Under the pieces are notes generated by a model. That model did no database searches, was not told the origin of the DNA, and saw only the letters and a list, made by a program, of their open reading frames with translations. From contig SNVD02005030.1 in NCBI GenBank assembly GCA_013180625.2, positions 156,412 through 220,411 of the forward strand: a stretch of 64,000 nucleotides of DNA, written 5' to 3'. Source of the DNA: Boswellia sacra. Its lineage: Eukaryota; Streptophyta; Magnoliopsida; Sapindales; Burseraceae. Position numbers and translations under genes: made by a program. Positions 46,800 through 56,906 of this stretch are shown here, piece after piece (the stretch's first letter is position 1; each line of letters opens with the position of its first letter).

Positions 46800-48221
46800 T
46801 GATAGGTGTCTATTTATGTATTACTTTTATATCAATTCGTCCATGTTTCTTTGCTATATTCTGTGGTATTTTTATGTTTTTGTGTGTTTTGATGTTTGTA
46901 GGAGTTTTGGAGCAACTTGCACAAAAATGGAGTAAAAACCTTCATATTCACCTCTGCTAGTCAACCATCTTCTCGGATTTAATTGTATTGAGATACAATG
47001 AACCCGATGACATATTATATACCGTTGGAAAGCTCTCGAAGTCTATTTTCTGGAGAAATTTACGGTTTATCAATCCATTCAGTGTACCAAAAGTTCTAAT
47101 CAAAACAGTGTGAGATGTATAGAAATATAATTCCACAAGTCACTGTAGCATGTATAATACGGGGCACTGTAGAAATTCACTGTAGCAGAGTATTTAAACA
47201 CATTTTAGGGTTTTATTTTCATAACTTGAAGAGGGGAGAACGTGGTGGAGGCTGCAGCTCTGGAATTCTTTCATCTCCTGGAGTTCTTGAAGGAGAAGGA
47301 AGCTTGGAAAGAGGAAGAACTACAATCCAAAGAGAATTACATCAAATTTGCTAAGTTTGTCCCTTCCCTTTCATTTTCTGGAATGTCTCCATGTTGTATT
47401 GTATTTACCACGTTCTTAAACATGTGTAACTGAATCTGAATTGGTTGAGGGTGATTTCAAAGCCCCTGATATGGTTTTTGTAAGTTGATTGTGTAAGGAA
47501 TTGTTATCCAATTCTCTAATTTAAGTTGCTTGTATTCTCCCATATTTAATGCTTATGATTGCTTGCTGATTGTATTTGAGTGGCCAACTGAATATAATCT
47601 GGTTGTGATTTATTGCTAGACTAGAAATCTTGATCCGTAATTGTCTTGAATTTCTAATCATTAGTAGCAAAATTGTGATCAGAGATTGCAATTGGAGAAT
47701 ATAACCTAAGTTAAATAATCCTAGCTTGTGTGTTTATTGCTTAGATCAACCTGTCTTTCTTTTCATAATGCATCCATTGAATTAAATTTAGAGAGCTTGT
47801 TCTAGGTTTGTTTAATGGATAGAGATTAAGTAAAGATCCTATTTTATTTAACAACAAAGTAAGGAAAGATTGGGATAACAGAGCTTGTTGTTATCTACGG
47901 TTGATAACTTCACTGCTGTAATTGGATGACAGTTCTACGATTAATTCGCAAATCCATATCTTGTGGTAGAGAAGGATCCCTTAACCAGCTTTCTCCCATT
48001 GATTTTTTCATTCAAATTTACTTTCTGTTTTGTTATTCTTTACTTGCATTCTTATTTCATTTAGTAAAGCATTCAACAAAAATCCCCCCTGTTTAGTTTA
48101 TTGTTGCTGGAAATAACAAATTCAATTAGAATCAATCCTCGTGGGAACGATATCTTACTTATCACTTTATTACTTGTGCGACTAGTATACTTGCTAGTTT
48201 CGAACGCATCAGAACGCATCA
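46800..48221 (+). repeat. 5' LTR of Athila-B
   Basis: TGATAGGTGTCTATTTATGT to AACGCATCA. Compared with the 3' copy it ends with a 10-bp duplication (GAACGCATCA twice, 48202-48221). It contains CCGTTGGAAAGCTCTCG (47033-47049) and repeated CACTGTAG words near 47140-47190. Confidence 0.92.
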
Positions 48222-48227
48222 AGTTTT

Positions 48228-48245
48228 TGGCGCCGTTGCCGGGGA
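48228..48245 (+). other. Primer-binding site of Athila-B
   Basis: TGGCGCCGTTGCCGGGGA, six bases after the LTR, identical to that of Athila-A. Confidence 0.9.
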
Positions 48246-48333
48246 TTGATTTTCTAATCAATTTGTTATTTTGTTTTCATTGTTGATTCATATTTTCTTT
48301 GTTTTTCTTTTCTGATTGTTTGTGTTTAGACAA

Positions 48334-49372
48334 CATGGCAGTAAACTTCTATCAATTCAGTAGCAGATTTGAGCAACAAGTGCCATGGAGAGTAAATGAG
48401 GTAAGCACTCCGAACATTGAACAACAACTTTCTGAGCTAACCTCTCTTGTGGAAAACATGGCTGTAGGAGATATGCAAAATCTTATGAATGTGGGATATA
48501 TTCTACGATGAAGCATCCAATCGACATGTATCCAACTTTACAAGAAGAATATATGGAACAAGCCAATGCCATGGGTGGATTTCCAGGACAAACGAGGCAA
48601 TGGTATTATCCTTTCTCTAGCACTTACAATGCTGGATGGGAAGATCAACATAATTTCAGTTACTGGAATCATCAACCAATCACTCCAAATGTGATACCAA
48701 ATCGGCCACAAGGTTTAATCAATCAGAGTGCAGAGCCATTTCAAATGCACCACCACCAATTGATTCCACAACCCAGCACCACAACCAGCTCCCAAAACTC
48801 AGGTATGTCACTCCAGGATTATTGTTAATGACTTGCCCACTAACAAATGCAATCCACATGAAACTGGGGCAAGTATCCAAAACCTGGTAAATCACATGGG
48901 ACAATTGGCTACTAGCATGAGCAAATTCGAGGGCCAATGCTCAGAAAAATTATCTTCTCAAATGGTGATTAATCCAAGAGAGAATGATTGTGCGATAACT
49001 TTGCGAAGTGGAGAGCAAACGGAAACTGGGGCAAGTATCCAAAACCTGACAAAGAAATCACAAACTGATGAAGGAGATGACATCACTTCCACCATGAACA
49101 ACACATCATCTTCTAAGGTCGATCTTAAAACTCAAATTCCTTCTTATGTTACTCCTCCACCATTTCCTAGCAGATTTGCAAAATCAAAGAAGGAGGAACA
49201 AAAACAAGAAATCCTGGAAACTTCTCACAAAATCGAGGTAAATATACCACTTCTAGATGCTATCGAGCAAGTACCTTGTTGTACAAAATTTCTCAAGGAG
49301 TTATGCACCAACAAGAGAAAGTTGAAGGGAAATGAGAAAGTAAGTGTGGGGAAAATGTTCCAGCTGTATTAA
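48334..49372 (+). pseudogene. Athila-B gag C-terminal remnant
   Basis: Starts at the ATG at 48334 (AVNFYQFSSRFEQQVPW) but goes straight to the C-terminal part of gag (NIEQQLSELTSLVENMA), so the capsid domain is missing. A frameshift near 48509 leads to HPIDMYPTLQEEYMEQANA and GQTRQWYYPFSSTYN, then a shift near 48820 to PTNKCNPHETGASIQNLVNH and SQMVINPRENDCAITLRSG. The zinc knuckle normally before HPTDMCPTLQ is lost. It ends with VNIPLLDAIEQVP before the protease. Confidence 0.8.
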
Positions 49373-49407
49373 AAAGAAAAATTCCTCCAAAATGCAAAGA
49401 TCCAGGT

Positions 49408-49866
49408 ATGGTCACCATTCCATGCACCATTGGTAAAACCAGGTTTGAAAGAGCTATGTTAGATTTAGGAGCATCTATTAATGTCATGCCATTTATTTAT
49501 GCTTCTTTAAATCTTAGACCTTTTGCGAAAACTGATATTACCATTCAGTTTGCTGATCATTTTAATGCATATCCCAAAAGAGTTGTGGAAGATGTGCTTG
49601 TGCAGGTGAATCAATTGGTTTTCCCAGCAGACTTCTATGTTCTTAAAATGGAGGATGAGACATCTCCTAATCCAACACCAATTCTTTTGGGGAGACCATT
49701 CTTGAAAACTGCTCGAACTAAGATTGATGTTCGTGATGACACTCTGACCATAGAGTTTGATGGCAAGGTGATGTGTTTTAATATTTTTGAGGAAATGAGG
49801 TACTCTAATGACTTTCATTCTGTTTTTGCAGTTGACATTATTGATTTATTGCACAACAAGTTTTGA
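49408..49866 (+). CDS. Athila-B aspartic protease
   Basis: An open 152-codon frame with MVTIPCTIGKTRFERAMLDL, active site DLGASINVMP, then VEDVLVQVNQLVFPADFYVL and the second conserved block ILLGRPFLKTARTKIDV. It looks intact as a retropepsin. The normal active site in this lineage is also DLGAS or DSGAS. It is followed by a short linker that would lead into RT, which is absent. Confidence 0.85.
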   Translation: MVTIPCTIGKTRFERAMLDLGASINVMPFIYASLNLRPFAKTDITIQFADHFNAYPKRVVEDVLVQVNQLVFPADFYVLKMEDETSPNPTPILLGRPFLKTARTKIDVRDDTLTIEFDGKVMCFNIFEEMRYSNDFHSVFAVDIIDLLHNKF

Positions 49867-49952
49867 GTTTAACTCGCAAATGGAGTGGATTTTGCTATTA
49901 GTGAACACAAAGGATAGAGAAGTTTCAAAAGAAACCAAGAAGCTGATAACAA

Positions 49953-50400
49953 GTGTCTAAAGAAGTGGAGGAAGCTGTGGCAAGCTTGGATGAGAATATA
50001 GCTATCACCACAAATAGGTATGATGTTTCGTACATTGAATTGCCTTTATCTAATGAGAAACTTCTTCCTTCTGTGATGAAAGCCATTACCTTGGAGCTTA
50101 AGTCACTTCCAGATCATTTGAATTATGGATTCTTGGGTGAGAATGATACTTTTGCGAGTTTACAATGGCAATGGGCTTGCACGAATACAGAAGAGAACTC
50201 GTCCGATATCTTACAGATCACAAAATAGCTATTGATTGGACAATTGTTGACAAAATCCAAGGCCCTCCATATGCATTGACCGTATCTTGTTAAAAGAGGG
50301 ATACCAAGCCCATTAGAAAGCCCAACATAAATTGGATCCTCCCATGGATCTAACGCAACGTCGGCTGAGGACGTGTAAACAATCGCTATTGGATGCAAAA
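49953..50400 (+). pseudogene. Athila-B RT linker remnant
   Basis: Codes LELKSLPDHLNYGFLGEND, equivalent to LELKPLPEGLKYAYLGENQ in Athila-A, the linker before RT. It then degenerates within about 150 bp. This marks the left edge of the deletion that removed RT, RNase H and integrase. Confidence 0.75.
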
Positions 50401-50829
50401 CCCAATGTTTTTGAAAAATAAAAAAAAAAGAAGAAAAGAAAAATAAAATGAGGTAATAATGATCGATTTTTGTGTCTCAAGAAGATTCCTTTCGTAGCCC
50501 ATCAAATTGATCAGGTTTTATCTCTCTTTGCCATCTGTCTCATTTGTTTTTATATTTTTTTTTTACTTTTTTTTTGACTTTTGTTTGTTATTGTGTTGTT
50601 ATCGCTTTTATGTGTCTTTAGTTTCGTTTCTGCTCTTTTCTTTTCCTTTCTTTTGTTCAATTTGATTATTCTTGGCGGTTTGAGCCAGGTTTGTGCAGCA
50701 GCTTGTGGAACATCCCAAACGGAAGTTGCAGTCATTCGCCAAAGGTTTGAAACGTGGCATATCTTGGAGAAAAACAACCTCGACGTGGGGTCGCATTAAT
50801 CGGAATATCTCTTCTTTTCTCCCTCTTCA
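50401..50829. other. Spacer between pol remnant and ORF-X in Athila-B
   Basis: A- and T-rich tracts, including a long pyrimidine stretch (50520-50660), followed by a possible 3' splice site TTTGTGCAG near 50691-50699. A spliced subgenomic mRNA for ORF-X is possible but unproven. The open frame 50693-50833 before ORF-X is not matched in Athila-A. Confidence 0.4.
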
Positions 50830-50833
50830 ATGG

Positions 50834-51343
50834 ATGCCGATATCTTTTTTGTCAAACCTTCGTAAATATTTTCCTTCACTTCCTCAAAATGCTGTGTTTA
50901 AAATTTATAAAGTACGGATGACTAGACTTTGGACATTGATGCTCCTAAATGTGCCTGCTGATATCCGATGGCTTATCGAAGCCAAGGTGAGATTGTCCGG
51001 TGAGCCGGACATTAATCTCGCAAAATACGTGCCTGGTCTAGGAAAGAGCTACTACGCCAAGAGGCGAAGCGCGAAAAGGTTACAAGTATGTTATAAATGT
51101 GCTAGATGGAATTGTAACCAGACTTGTCGTTCATTAGGTTTTGCATCCAGGAATAGAGAAGATAAACTGTCATTTATTAAGAATGGTCTGAGTAATGAGT
51201 CGCTGGATAATGTTTTATTAACTCTTGAGTCACATTCTTGTGGACTTGTTCAGCGTGAATTACTTAATTTATGGACACAATTTCGTGATAAATTGCAGTG
51301 TTATAGTCTAGGGAATCTTACTAAAAACGACCCTGTTTGCTAG
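50834..51343 (+). CDS. ORF-X of Athila-B: basic Cys-rich protein
   Basis: 169 codons from ATG 50834 in the frame that is conserved with ORF-X of Athila-A. An ATG at 50830 aligns better with the Athila-A start but is out of frame, so a small indel near the poly-T at 50844 may have changed the first residues. Shared blocks are YFPSLPQN, PADIRWLIEAKVR, SAKRLQVC, a four-Cys cluster C-x2-C-x4-C-x3-C, FIKNGLSNESLD, SCGLVQREL, NLWTQFRD and YSLGNLTKNDPV. No signal peptide or membrane segment is visible. Function unknown; the basic stretch plus Cys cluster suggests nucleic-acid binding. It could be derived from a plant-virus gene or be a reduced env-position gene. Confidence 0.8.
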   Translation: MPISFLSNLRKYFPSLPQNAVFKIYKVRMTRLWTLMLLNVPADIRWLIEAKVRLSGEPDINLAKYVPGLGKSYYAKRRSAKRLQVCYKCARWNCNQTCRSLGFASRNREDKLSFIKNGLSNESLDNVLLTLESHSCGLVQRELLNLWTQFRDKLQCYSLGNLTKNDPVC

Positions 51344-51992
51344 TTTATAAGAAAACTAGATGGAAAGCAAATCCCCGACTCATAGAAGGCGTTTCAGCCG
51401 TTACTGGACATAAAACCAGAGGAAGATGTTAGCCACAATCACAACTACTTGTATATTTGAATGTGTGTTGTTGTTGTAGAATTTTTTTTCTTGTTTCGTT
51501 TGATCTGATTATCAATGTTGTTTTGTGTTGTTGTTGTTTGTTGATTTTGTTTGTTTTAATTTCAAGTTTTCTTTTTGACAAACCATATAACTACCCTATA
51601 GCAAAAGTACACGTGGGAGACAAGTGTGGAGGTTTTGTCAACCTCCACAGAAAGTGTATATCTATTTTTTATGCTTCACGTGGGAGACAAGTGTGGGGGT
51701 TTTGTCAACCCCCGCCGAAAGTGTATCTCCATTTTCCATGCTTCACGTGGGAGACAAGTGTGTAGTTTTTGTCAATCCTCGCCGAAAGCATATCTCATTT
51801 TTTCAAATCTTGGGGCGATAAATCTGCATCGAGCAACCCCCACCGAAAATATGTCCCCATGTGTCAAAATTTGAGAGTTTTATGTGTGTATATATACATT
51901 CTGCATGTTTTCATATGTCATTCCATAACCTGTCTTGCAATTGAAAGCATAATATCTAACGTGTCTTACACAAGATTAGAGCACTTGTAGAA
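51344..51992 (+). promoter_or_regulatory. Spacer before Athila-B LOG with 67-bp tandem repeats
   Basis: The first ~110 bp downstream of ORF-X are conserved with Athila-A (60758-60870). Three tandem 67-bp units start at 51610, 51677 and 51744, each opening with CACGTGGGAGACAAGTGTG. The first unit forms a perfect 10-bp hairpin (51625-51649), and paired changes keep most of the stem in unit 2 (51692-51716). A TATA-like GTATATATAC at 51888-51897 lies about 100 nt before the LOG ATG. CACGTG is the plant G-box core. Regulatory activity is inferred only. Confidence 0.5.
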
Positions 51993-52642
51993 ATGGAGAA
52001 AACACCAATTCGGCGATTCCGCAATATATGCGTATTTTGCGGATCGCAATTTGGTAAAAATGGAGAGTTTACCACAGCAGCTCTTGATCTTGGTAGGACA
52101 TTAGCTGCGAGGGGTATTAATTTGATTTATGGAGGGGGTAGTCTTGTTTTAATGGGGTGTGTGTCAACAGCTGCATCCCTAGGAGGGAGCAAAGTTCTCG
52201 GCATTATCCCTAAACCATTAGCTGTACGAGATATCGTAGGCAACACAATCGGGGAAGAGTTACAGTTCTCTAGTATGCATGAGCGTATTGCACATATGGT
52301 TGTTAAGTCCGATGCATTTATAGCTTTGCCGGGTGGTTATGGTACATTAGAGGAGATATTTCAAATCACCTCTTGGCACAGCTAAATATCCATCGGAAAC
52401 CCATTGGTTTGTTAAATGTTAATAATTTTTTTGATGGTTTGTTGTCCTTTCTTGATCTAGCTGTAGAAAAAATTTTCATCTCACCGTCAGCAAGGCAAAT
52501 GCTGGTTACAGCTTCAACTGCAGGAGAGTTTATTGACAAACTACAAGAATTCGTCTATTCACCTGATCCAACAATGGCTCGGATAAATTGGTTTGGAGAA
52601 GGCAACACAAGGCGTCAACTGGATTTAACCCTCCATCTGTAA
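51993..52642 (+). pseudogene. LOG-like: LOG cytokinin-activating enzyme, Athila-B copy, one frameshift
   Basis: Homologue of LONELY GUY, the cytokinin riboside 5'-monophosphate phosphoribohydrolase, which releases active cytokinin base from its nucleotide. From ATG 51993 it reads NICVFCGSQFGK, YGGGSLVLMG, GIIPKPLAVRDIVG, SSMHERIAHM and the signature PGGYGTLEE, then stops early because one base is missing near 52374 (TCTTGGCACAG against TCTTGGGCCCA in Athila-A). The remaining frame (AQLNIHRKPIGLLNVNNFF to the stop at 52642) is open. There are no introns, unlike plant LOG genes. About 60 per cent identical to the Athila-A copy by eye. As it stands it would make a truncated protein of about 130 residues that keeps the PGGxGTxxE motif. 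Confidence 0.92.
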
Positions 52643-54583
52643 TCTCTATTTGCTGGTTTGCTTCGTTTTTGTTTGCTTTCTTTTAGTGTGTTTATTTGAG
52701 ATTTTTCATGTCATTTCTTTTGAGCTTTTTCAGGTTATTTCTTTCGTCCCAGGTAATATTTTCTAATCTCGGTTTTTTAGAGTGGTGGCTTAAAAAGTTC
52801 AAGTTCTCTTGAAACGCATTCTGGATCTCTTTAATCCATAATGGCTGAATAAGGAGGCTAACTTCTAAAATTTTTAGACCCATTCTAACTAACTTGTTTT
52901 TGTTTGCTGACTTGTTGAACTTTGTTATTTTATGAGTGAGTTTAGTTTTGCGTAATTTAGAGTTTTATGTGTTTTTATATTTATCAGTTTTGATTCAAAA
53001 AAAAACAATTGTGGAAAAACCTGAGAATGGCAGAATATGGGGTTTTCTTAACTCTTGAAACGCATTCTCTCGACATAAATCTGTAGTTTGTTTATTTCCT
53101 GTTGTTTGAAGTGTCTTGTATCTTGTTTTGTTCTTTCATAATAAAGGTATATAGGCTGGAAACCTTAAGTCTGCGTGCTACTGGTCCTAAGGATTGTTGA
53201 AATATACAATCTTGACTCAGGTGTAACAACGCCACGTACCTCTTTTCTTGTATTTTGTGGGTCGATGATAAGATAATGATTGAATTAAGAATAAATCTTG
53301 GAAAATGATAAATGATGCATGGATCTGTGTGCTTGAAATGTTTATTGGTTTTCGCTTTGCCTTTGATTCCTTCCGCAACATTGAGTACTGAGCTATTATC
53401 ACTGAGTTATTTGTTCACTTAGAGAAAGTTTATGTAATTTAAATGTTTCTTCAGATTTCAGTGAATTCTAGAACTTGTTTGATGGTCACTCAAGGCGAAA
53501 TCCTAGGCTGTGCAACATTGGGGAAATGATTTAGGCCATTTTTGGACCGTTTGAGCCTTAATAGCCAACCTTGACTAAAATTGATCCCTAGTTACCCCTT
53601 TGAGCCTCTGTAAACCTTTTTCTTTGTTAACTCACTAAAAGATTTCCTAACCTTAATTGAATTTGTTCCAAACATTTTATCCCTTACCTATGAGCATGTA
53701 AATCATTCGCAATTACATTTTGAGCTATGTTTTGGTTTTGGGAAGTTAGAGGAGGTTGGATTATGCCATGAGCAATGCAAGTGAGTTTTATTATGTTTGT
53801 AAAAAAAAAAAAAAAGAAAAAAATCTGTACTTATCTTCCACGTACTTAAACATTGAGGACAATGTATTGTTTAAGTGTGGGGGAGTGGAATTACAGTTAA
53901 AAAAAAAAAGAAAAGAAAAAGAGTTCTATACCCTTGGGTGTTCTTAAAAAGAATGAAACAACAAAGTGTGGGGGTGTAGTTTTCTTTTGTTTTCTGTAAA
54001 AAAAAAAAAAAAAATTGAGTGTTCTAAATAAGTTTGGGGGAGTAACCTGGTGAATTGAAATGAAGTTGTGTTATAGGGTTGAGCTCTACATAGTCTTGAA
54101 TGATTAATGTGTTTGTGGGTGATTTGAGCCAAATTATTATCCTTTATCATACCTTCACCCAAGCCAAACGTTACAAGCTTAATAAGTCCTACTTGATCCT
54201 TGGTGTTGTGCATGTCTACATTAGTGGAGAGTGACTTGAAAAGCAGGCCTATGGAGTTCATTTATAAAAACATCTTCAATATTAAATATGATTCATTTTT
54301 ATGCATAAACTCATCCGGGTTACAAGTGATTAGGTGAGAATGGCTCTACACACACACACTTGAGGAATTGAAGTGAAGCGAAACTAATTTTGAGATAAAA
54401 TTCTTGATCAAGTGCATTATTTTGAAGTATTCCTTGGGTTATAATTAAGTACAATCTTTGAGGCCTATTTGCAAGTTGAAGCATTGGTGTGTTTTAATTT
54501 TTCTCTGATTCTGTTTCGGGTTAGTTTTGTTTCGTATCATTTTAGTTGCTCGAGGACTAGCAAAGTCTAAGTGTGGGGGAATT
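52643..54583 (+). other. 3' region of Athila-B: conserved hairpin and repeated G tracts
   Basis: No gene. It contains CTCTTGAAACGCATTCT twice (about 52809 and 53055), a motif also present in Athila-A; the hairpin ACATTG-AGGA-CAATGT (53850-53865); and several AAGTGTGGGGG or AAGTTTGGGGG tracts (near 53874, 53962, 54028), the last (54568-54583) adjoining the 3' LTR and acting as polypurine tract. Poly-A runs lie at 53799-53820, 53899-53920 and 53998-54014. Confidence 0.7.
53850..53865 (+). other. Conserved hairpin ACATTG-AGGA-CAATGT (Athila-B)
   Basis: A perfect 6-bp inverted repeat with a 4-base loop; the same 16 bases occur at 61898-61913 in Athila-A at the same relative place, after LOG and before a G-rich tract. 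Conservation against a diverged background suggests an RNA function in the 3' part of the transcript. Confidence 0.65.
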
Positions 54584-55993
54584 TGATAGGTGTCTATTTA
54601 TGTATTACTTTTATATCAATTCGTCCATGTTTCTTTGCTATATTCCTTGGTATTTTTATGTTTTTGTGTGGTTTTGATGTTTGTAAGAGTTTTGGAGCAA
54701 CTTGCACAAAAATGGAGTAAAACCCTTCATTTTCATCTCTGCTAGTCAGTGATCTTCTCGGACTTAATTGTATTGATATACAATGAACCCGATGACATGT
54801 TATATACCGTTGGAAAGCTCTCGAAGTCTATTTTCTGGAGAAATTTACGGTTTATAAATCCATTCAGTGTACCAAAAGTTGTAATCAAAACAGTGTGAGA
54901 TGTATAGAAATATAATTCCACAATCACTGTAGCATGTATAATACGGGGCACTGTAGCAAGTCACTGTAGCAGAGTATTTAAACACATTTTAGGGTTTTAT
55001 TTTCATAACTTGAAGAGGGGAGAACGTGGTGGAGGCTTCAGCTCTGGAATTCTTTCATCTCTTGGAGTTCTTGAAGGAGAAAGGAAGCTTTGAAAGAGGA
55101 AGAACTACAATCCAAAGAGAATTACATCAAATTTGCTAAGTTTTTCCCTTCCCTTTCATTTTTCTGGAATGTCTCCATGTTGTATTGTATTTACCACGTT
55201 CTTAAACATGTGTAACTGAATCTGAATTGGTTGAGGGTGATTTCAAAGCCCCTGATATGGTTTTGTAAGTTGATTGTGTAAGGAATTGTTATCCAATTCT
55301 CTAATTGAAGTTGCTTGTATTCTCCCATATTTAATGCTTATGATTTCTTGCTGATTGTATTTGAGTGGCCAACTGAATATAATCTGGTTGTGATTTATTG
55401 CTAGACTAGAAATCTTGATCCGTAATTGTCTTGAAATTCTAATCATTAGTAGCAAAATTGTGATCAGAGATTACAATTGGAGAATACAACCTAAGTTAAA
55501 TAATCCGAGCTTGTGTGTTTATTGCTTAGATCAACCTATCTTTCTTATCATAATGCATCCATTGAATTAAACTCAGAGAGCTTGTTCTAGGTTGTTTAAT
55601 GGATAGAAATTAAATAAAGAGCTTGTTTTATTTAACAACAAAGTAAGGAAAGATTGGGGTAATAGAGCTTGTTATTATCTACGGTTGATAACTTCAATGC
55701 TGTAATTAGATGACAATTCTACAATTAATTCGCAAATCCATATCTTGTGGTAGAGAAGGATCCTTAACCAGCTTTCTCCCATTGATTTTTCATTCAAATT
55801 TACTTTCTGTTTTGTTATTCTTTACTTGCATTCTTATTTCATTTAGTAAAGCATTCAACAAAAATCCCCCCCTGTTTAGTTTATTGTTGCTGGAAATAAC
55901 AAATTCAATTAGATCAATCCTCGTGGGAACGATATCTTACTTATCACTTTATTACTTGTGCGACTAGTATACTTGCTAGTTTCGAACGCATCA
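54584..55993 (+). repeat. 3' LTR of Athila-B (1410 bp)
   Basis: TGATAGGTGTC..AACGCATCA, colinear with 46800-48221 apart from small indels and the 10-bp end duplication. Confidence 0.92.
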
Positions 55994-55998
55994 GACTT

Positions 55999-56775
55999 TC
56001 AATAGCCAAACTGCCAACATTAGCAAAATTTGTACAGAAAACTCTTGCAAACTTGCATCTAACATTTACATCCCAGAGTGAAGGGAAAATTTCCTTCTAA
56101 ACATTGCAAAACCCCAAAGACCAATCTAACTCAAATGCAGGGAGTTCAAATAACCATTATTTTTGACCAAGCTAATCAGTCTGACCCTTCGCATTGGTAA
56201 GGTTGTTGAAAAACATATTGCCTAACCCTTATGGAGAAAGTAAGAAGAATCGATCTCTAAAGGGCAGGAAGAGGTTGCCAAACCACCCACACCTGGCGAA
56301 GAGGAAACCAAATCCCTCATCTGTGCCTCCATTTCCTCAAGCATTAGCCACACAAAAGAAGCCAACTCACAATTTTGAAATCTTTGAAATTTTCAAACAG
56401 GTAAAGGTCAACATTCCCTTGCTTGATGTGATCAAACAGGTACCTTCTTACGCAAAAATTTTGAAAGACTTGTGCACTGTGAAAAGAAAACTGAATGTGA
56501 AAAAGAAGGCCTTTCTAGCTGAGCAAGTAAGTGCTATCCTTCAAAATAATAATACAGTGAAATATAAGGATCCAGGTTGTCCTACAATTTCATGTGTTAT
56601 TGGAGACCATAAAATTGAACAAGCTTTACTTGATTTTGGTGCTAGTGTGAATTTGCTTCCATACTCGGTTTTTCAAAAACTCAATCTAGGTGAGTTAAAA
56701 CCGACTTCTGTGACTCTTTGCTTGCTGATAGATCAATTAAAGTACCAAGAGGATAGTAGAAGAAAGATGTGTTAG
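55999..56775 (+). pseudogene. Athila-A gag end and protease
   Basis: After the Athila-B TSD, gag resumes with FNSQTANIS-type codons and a conserved KFPS-like stretch in shifted frames. The open frame 56194-56775 then codes VNIPLLDVIKQVPSYAKILK and the protease PTISCVIGDHKIEQALLDFG, with active site DFGASVNLLP. The active-site Ser/Leu position is Phe. A frameshift near 56735 breaks the rest (VQVDNSFPVDFIVL-like codons near 56777). Probably an inactive protease. Confidence 0.82.
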
Positions 56776-56906
56776 TTCAAGTCGATAATTCATTTCCAGT
56801 GGATTTTATTGTCTTGACACACAACCGTGGAAGTAAGCAATTCAATTCCTGTTATTTTAGGGCGCCATTCTAGCTACCTCTTAATTAGCTTTGATTAATT
56901 GCAGGA

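Larger units (their letters stand above)
46800..55993 (+). mobile_element. Athila-type element without RT/integrase (Athila-B) carrying ORF-X and LOG
   Basis: LTRs at 46800-48221 and 54584-55993, the same primer-binding site type as Athila-A, a gag remnant, a nearly intact protease, no RT or integrase, then ORF-X (50834-51343) and a LOG copy (51993-52642), and a polypurine tract before the 3' LTR. The flanks are GAATT (46795-46799) and GACTT (55994-55998), an imperfect TSD. It sits inside gag of Athila-A: TKQEN on the left and FNSQTANISK-like codons on the right are parts of the same gag. It is a non-autonomous element. Confidence 0.9.

Noticed and set aside
50693..50833. N-terminal extension of ORF-X in Athila-B
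   Set aside because: The open frame extends upstream, but Athila-A has no matching sequence and alignment starts at about 50834.
51993..52642. LOG copies as ordinary host genes beside transposons
   Set aside because: Both lie between primer-binding site and polypurine tract of an element, on the element strand, after the same ORF-X, and both are intronless; a host gene would have introns and no such repeated context.
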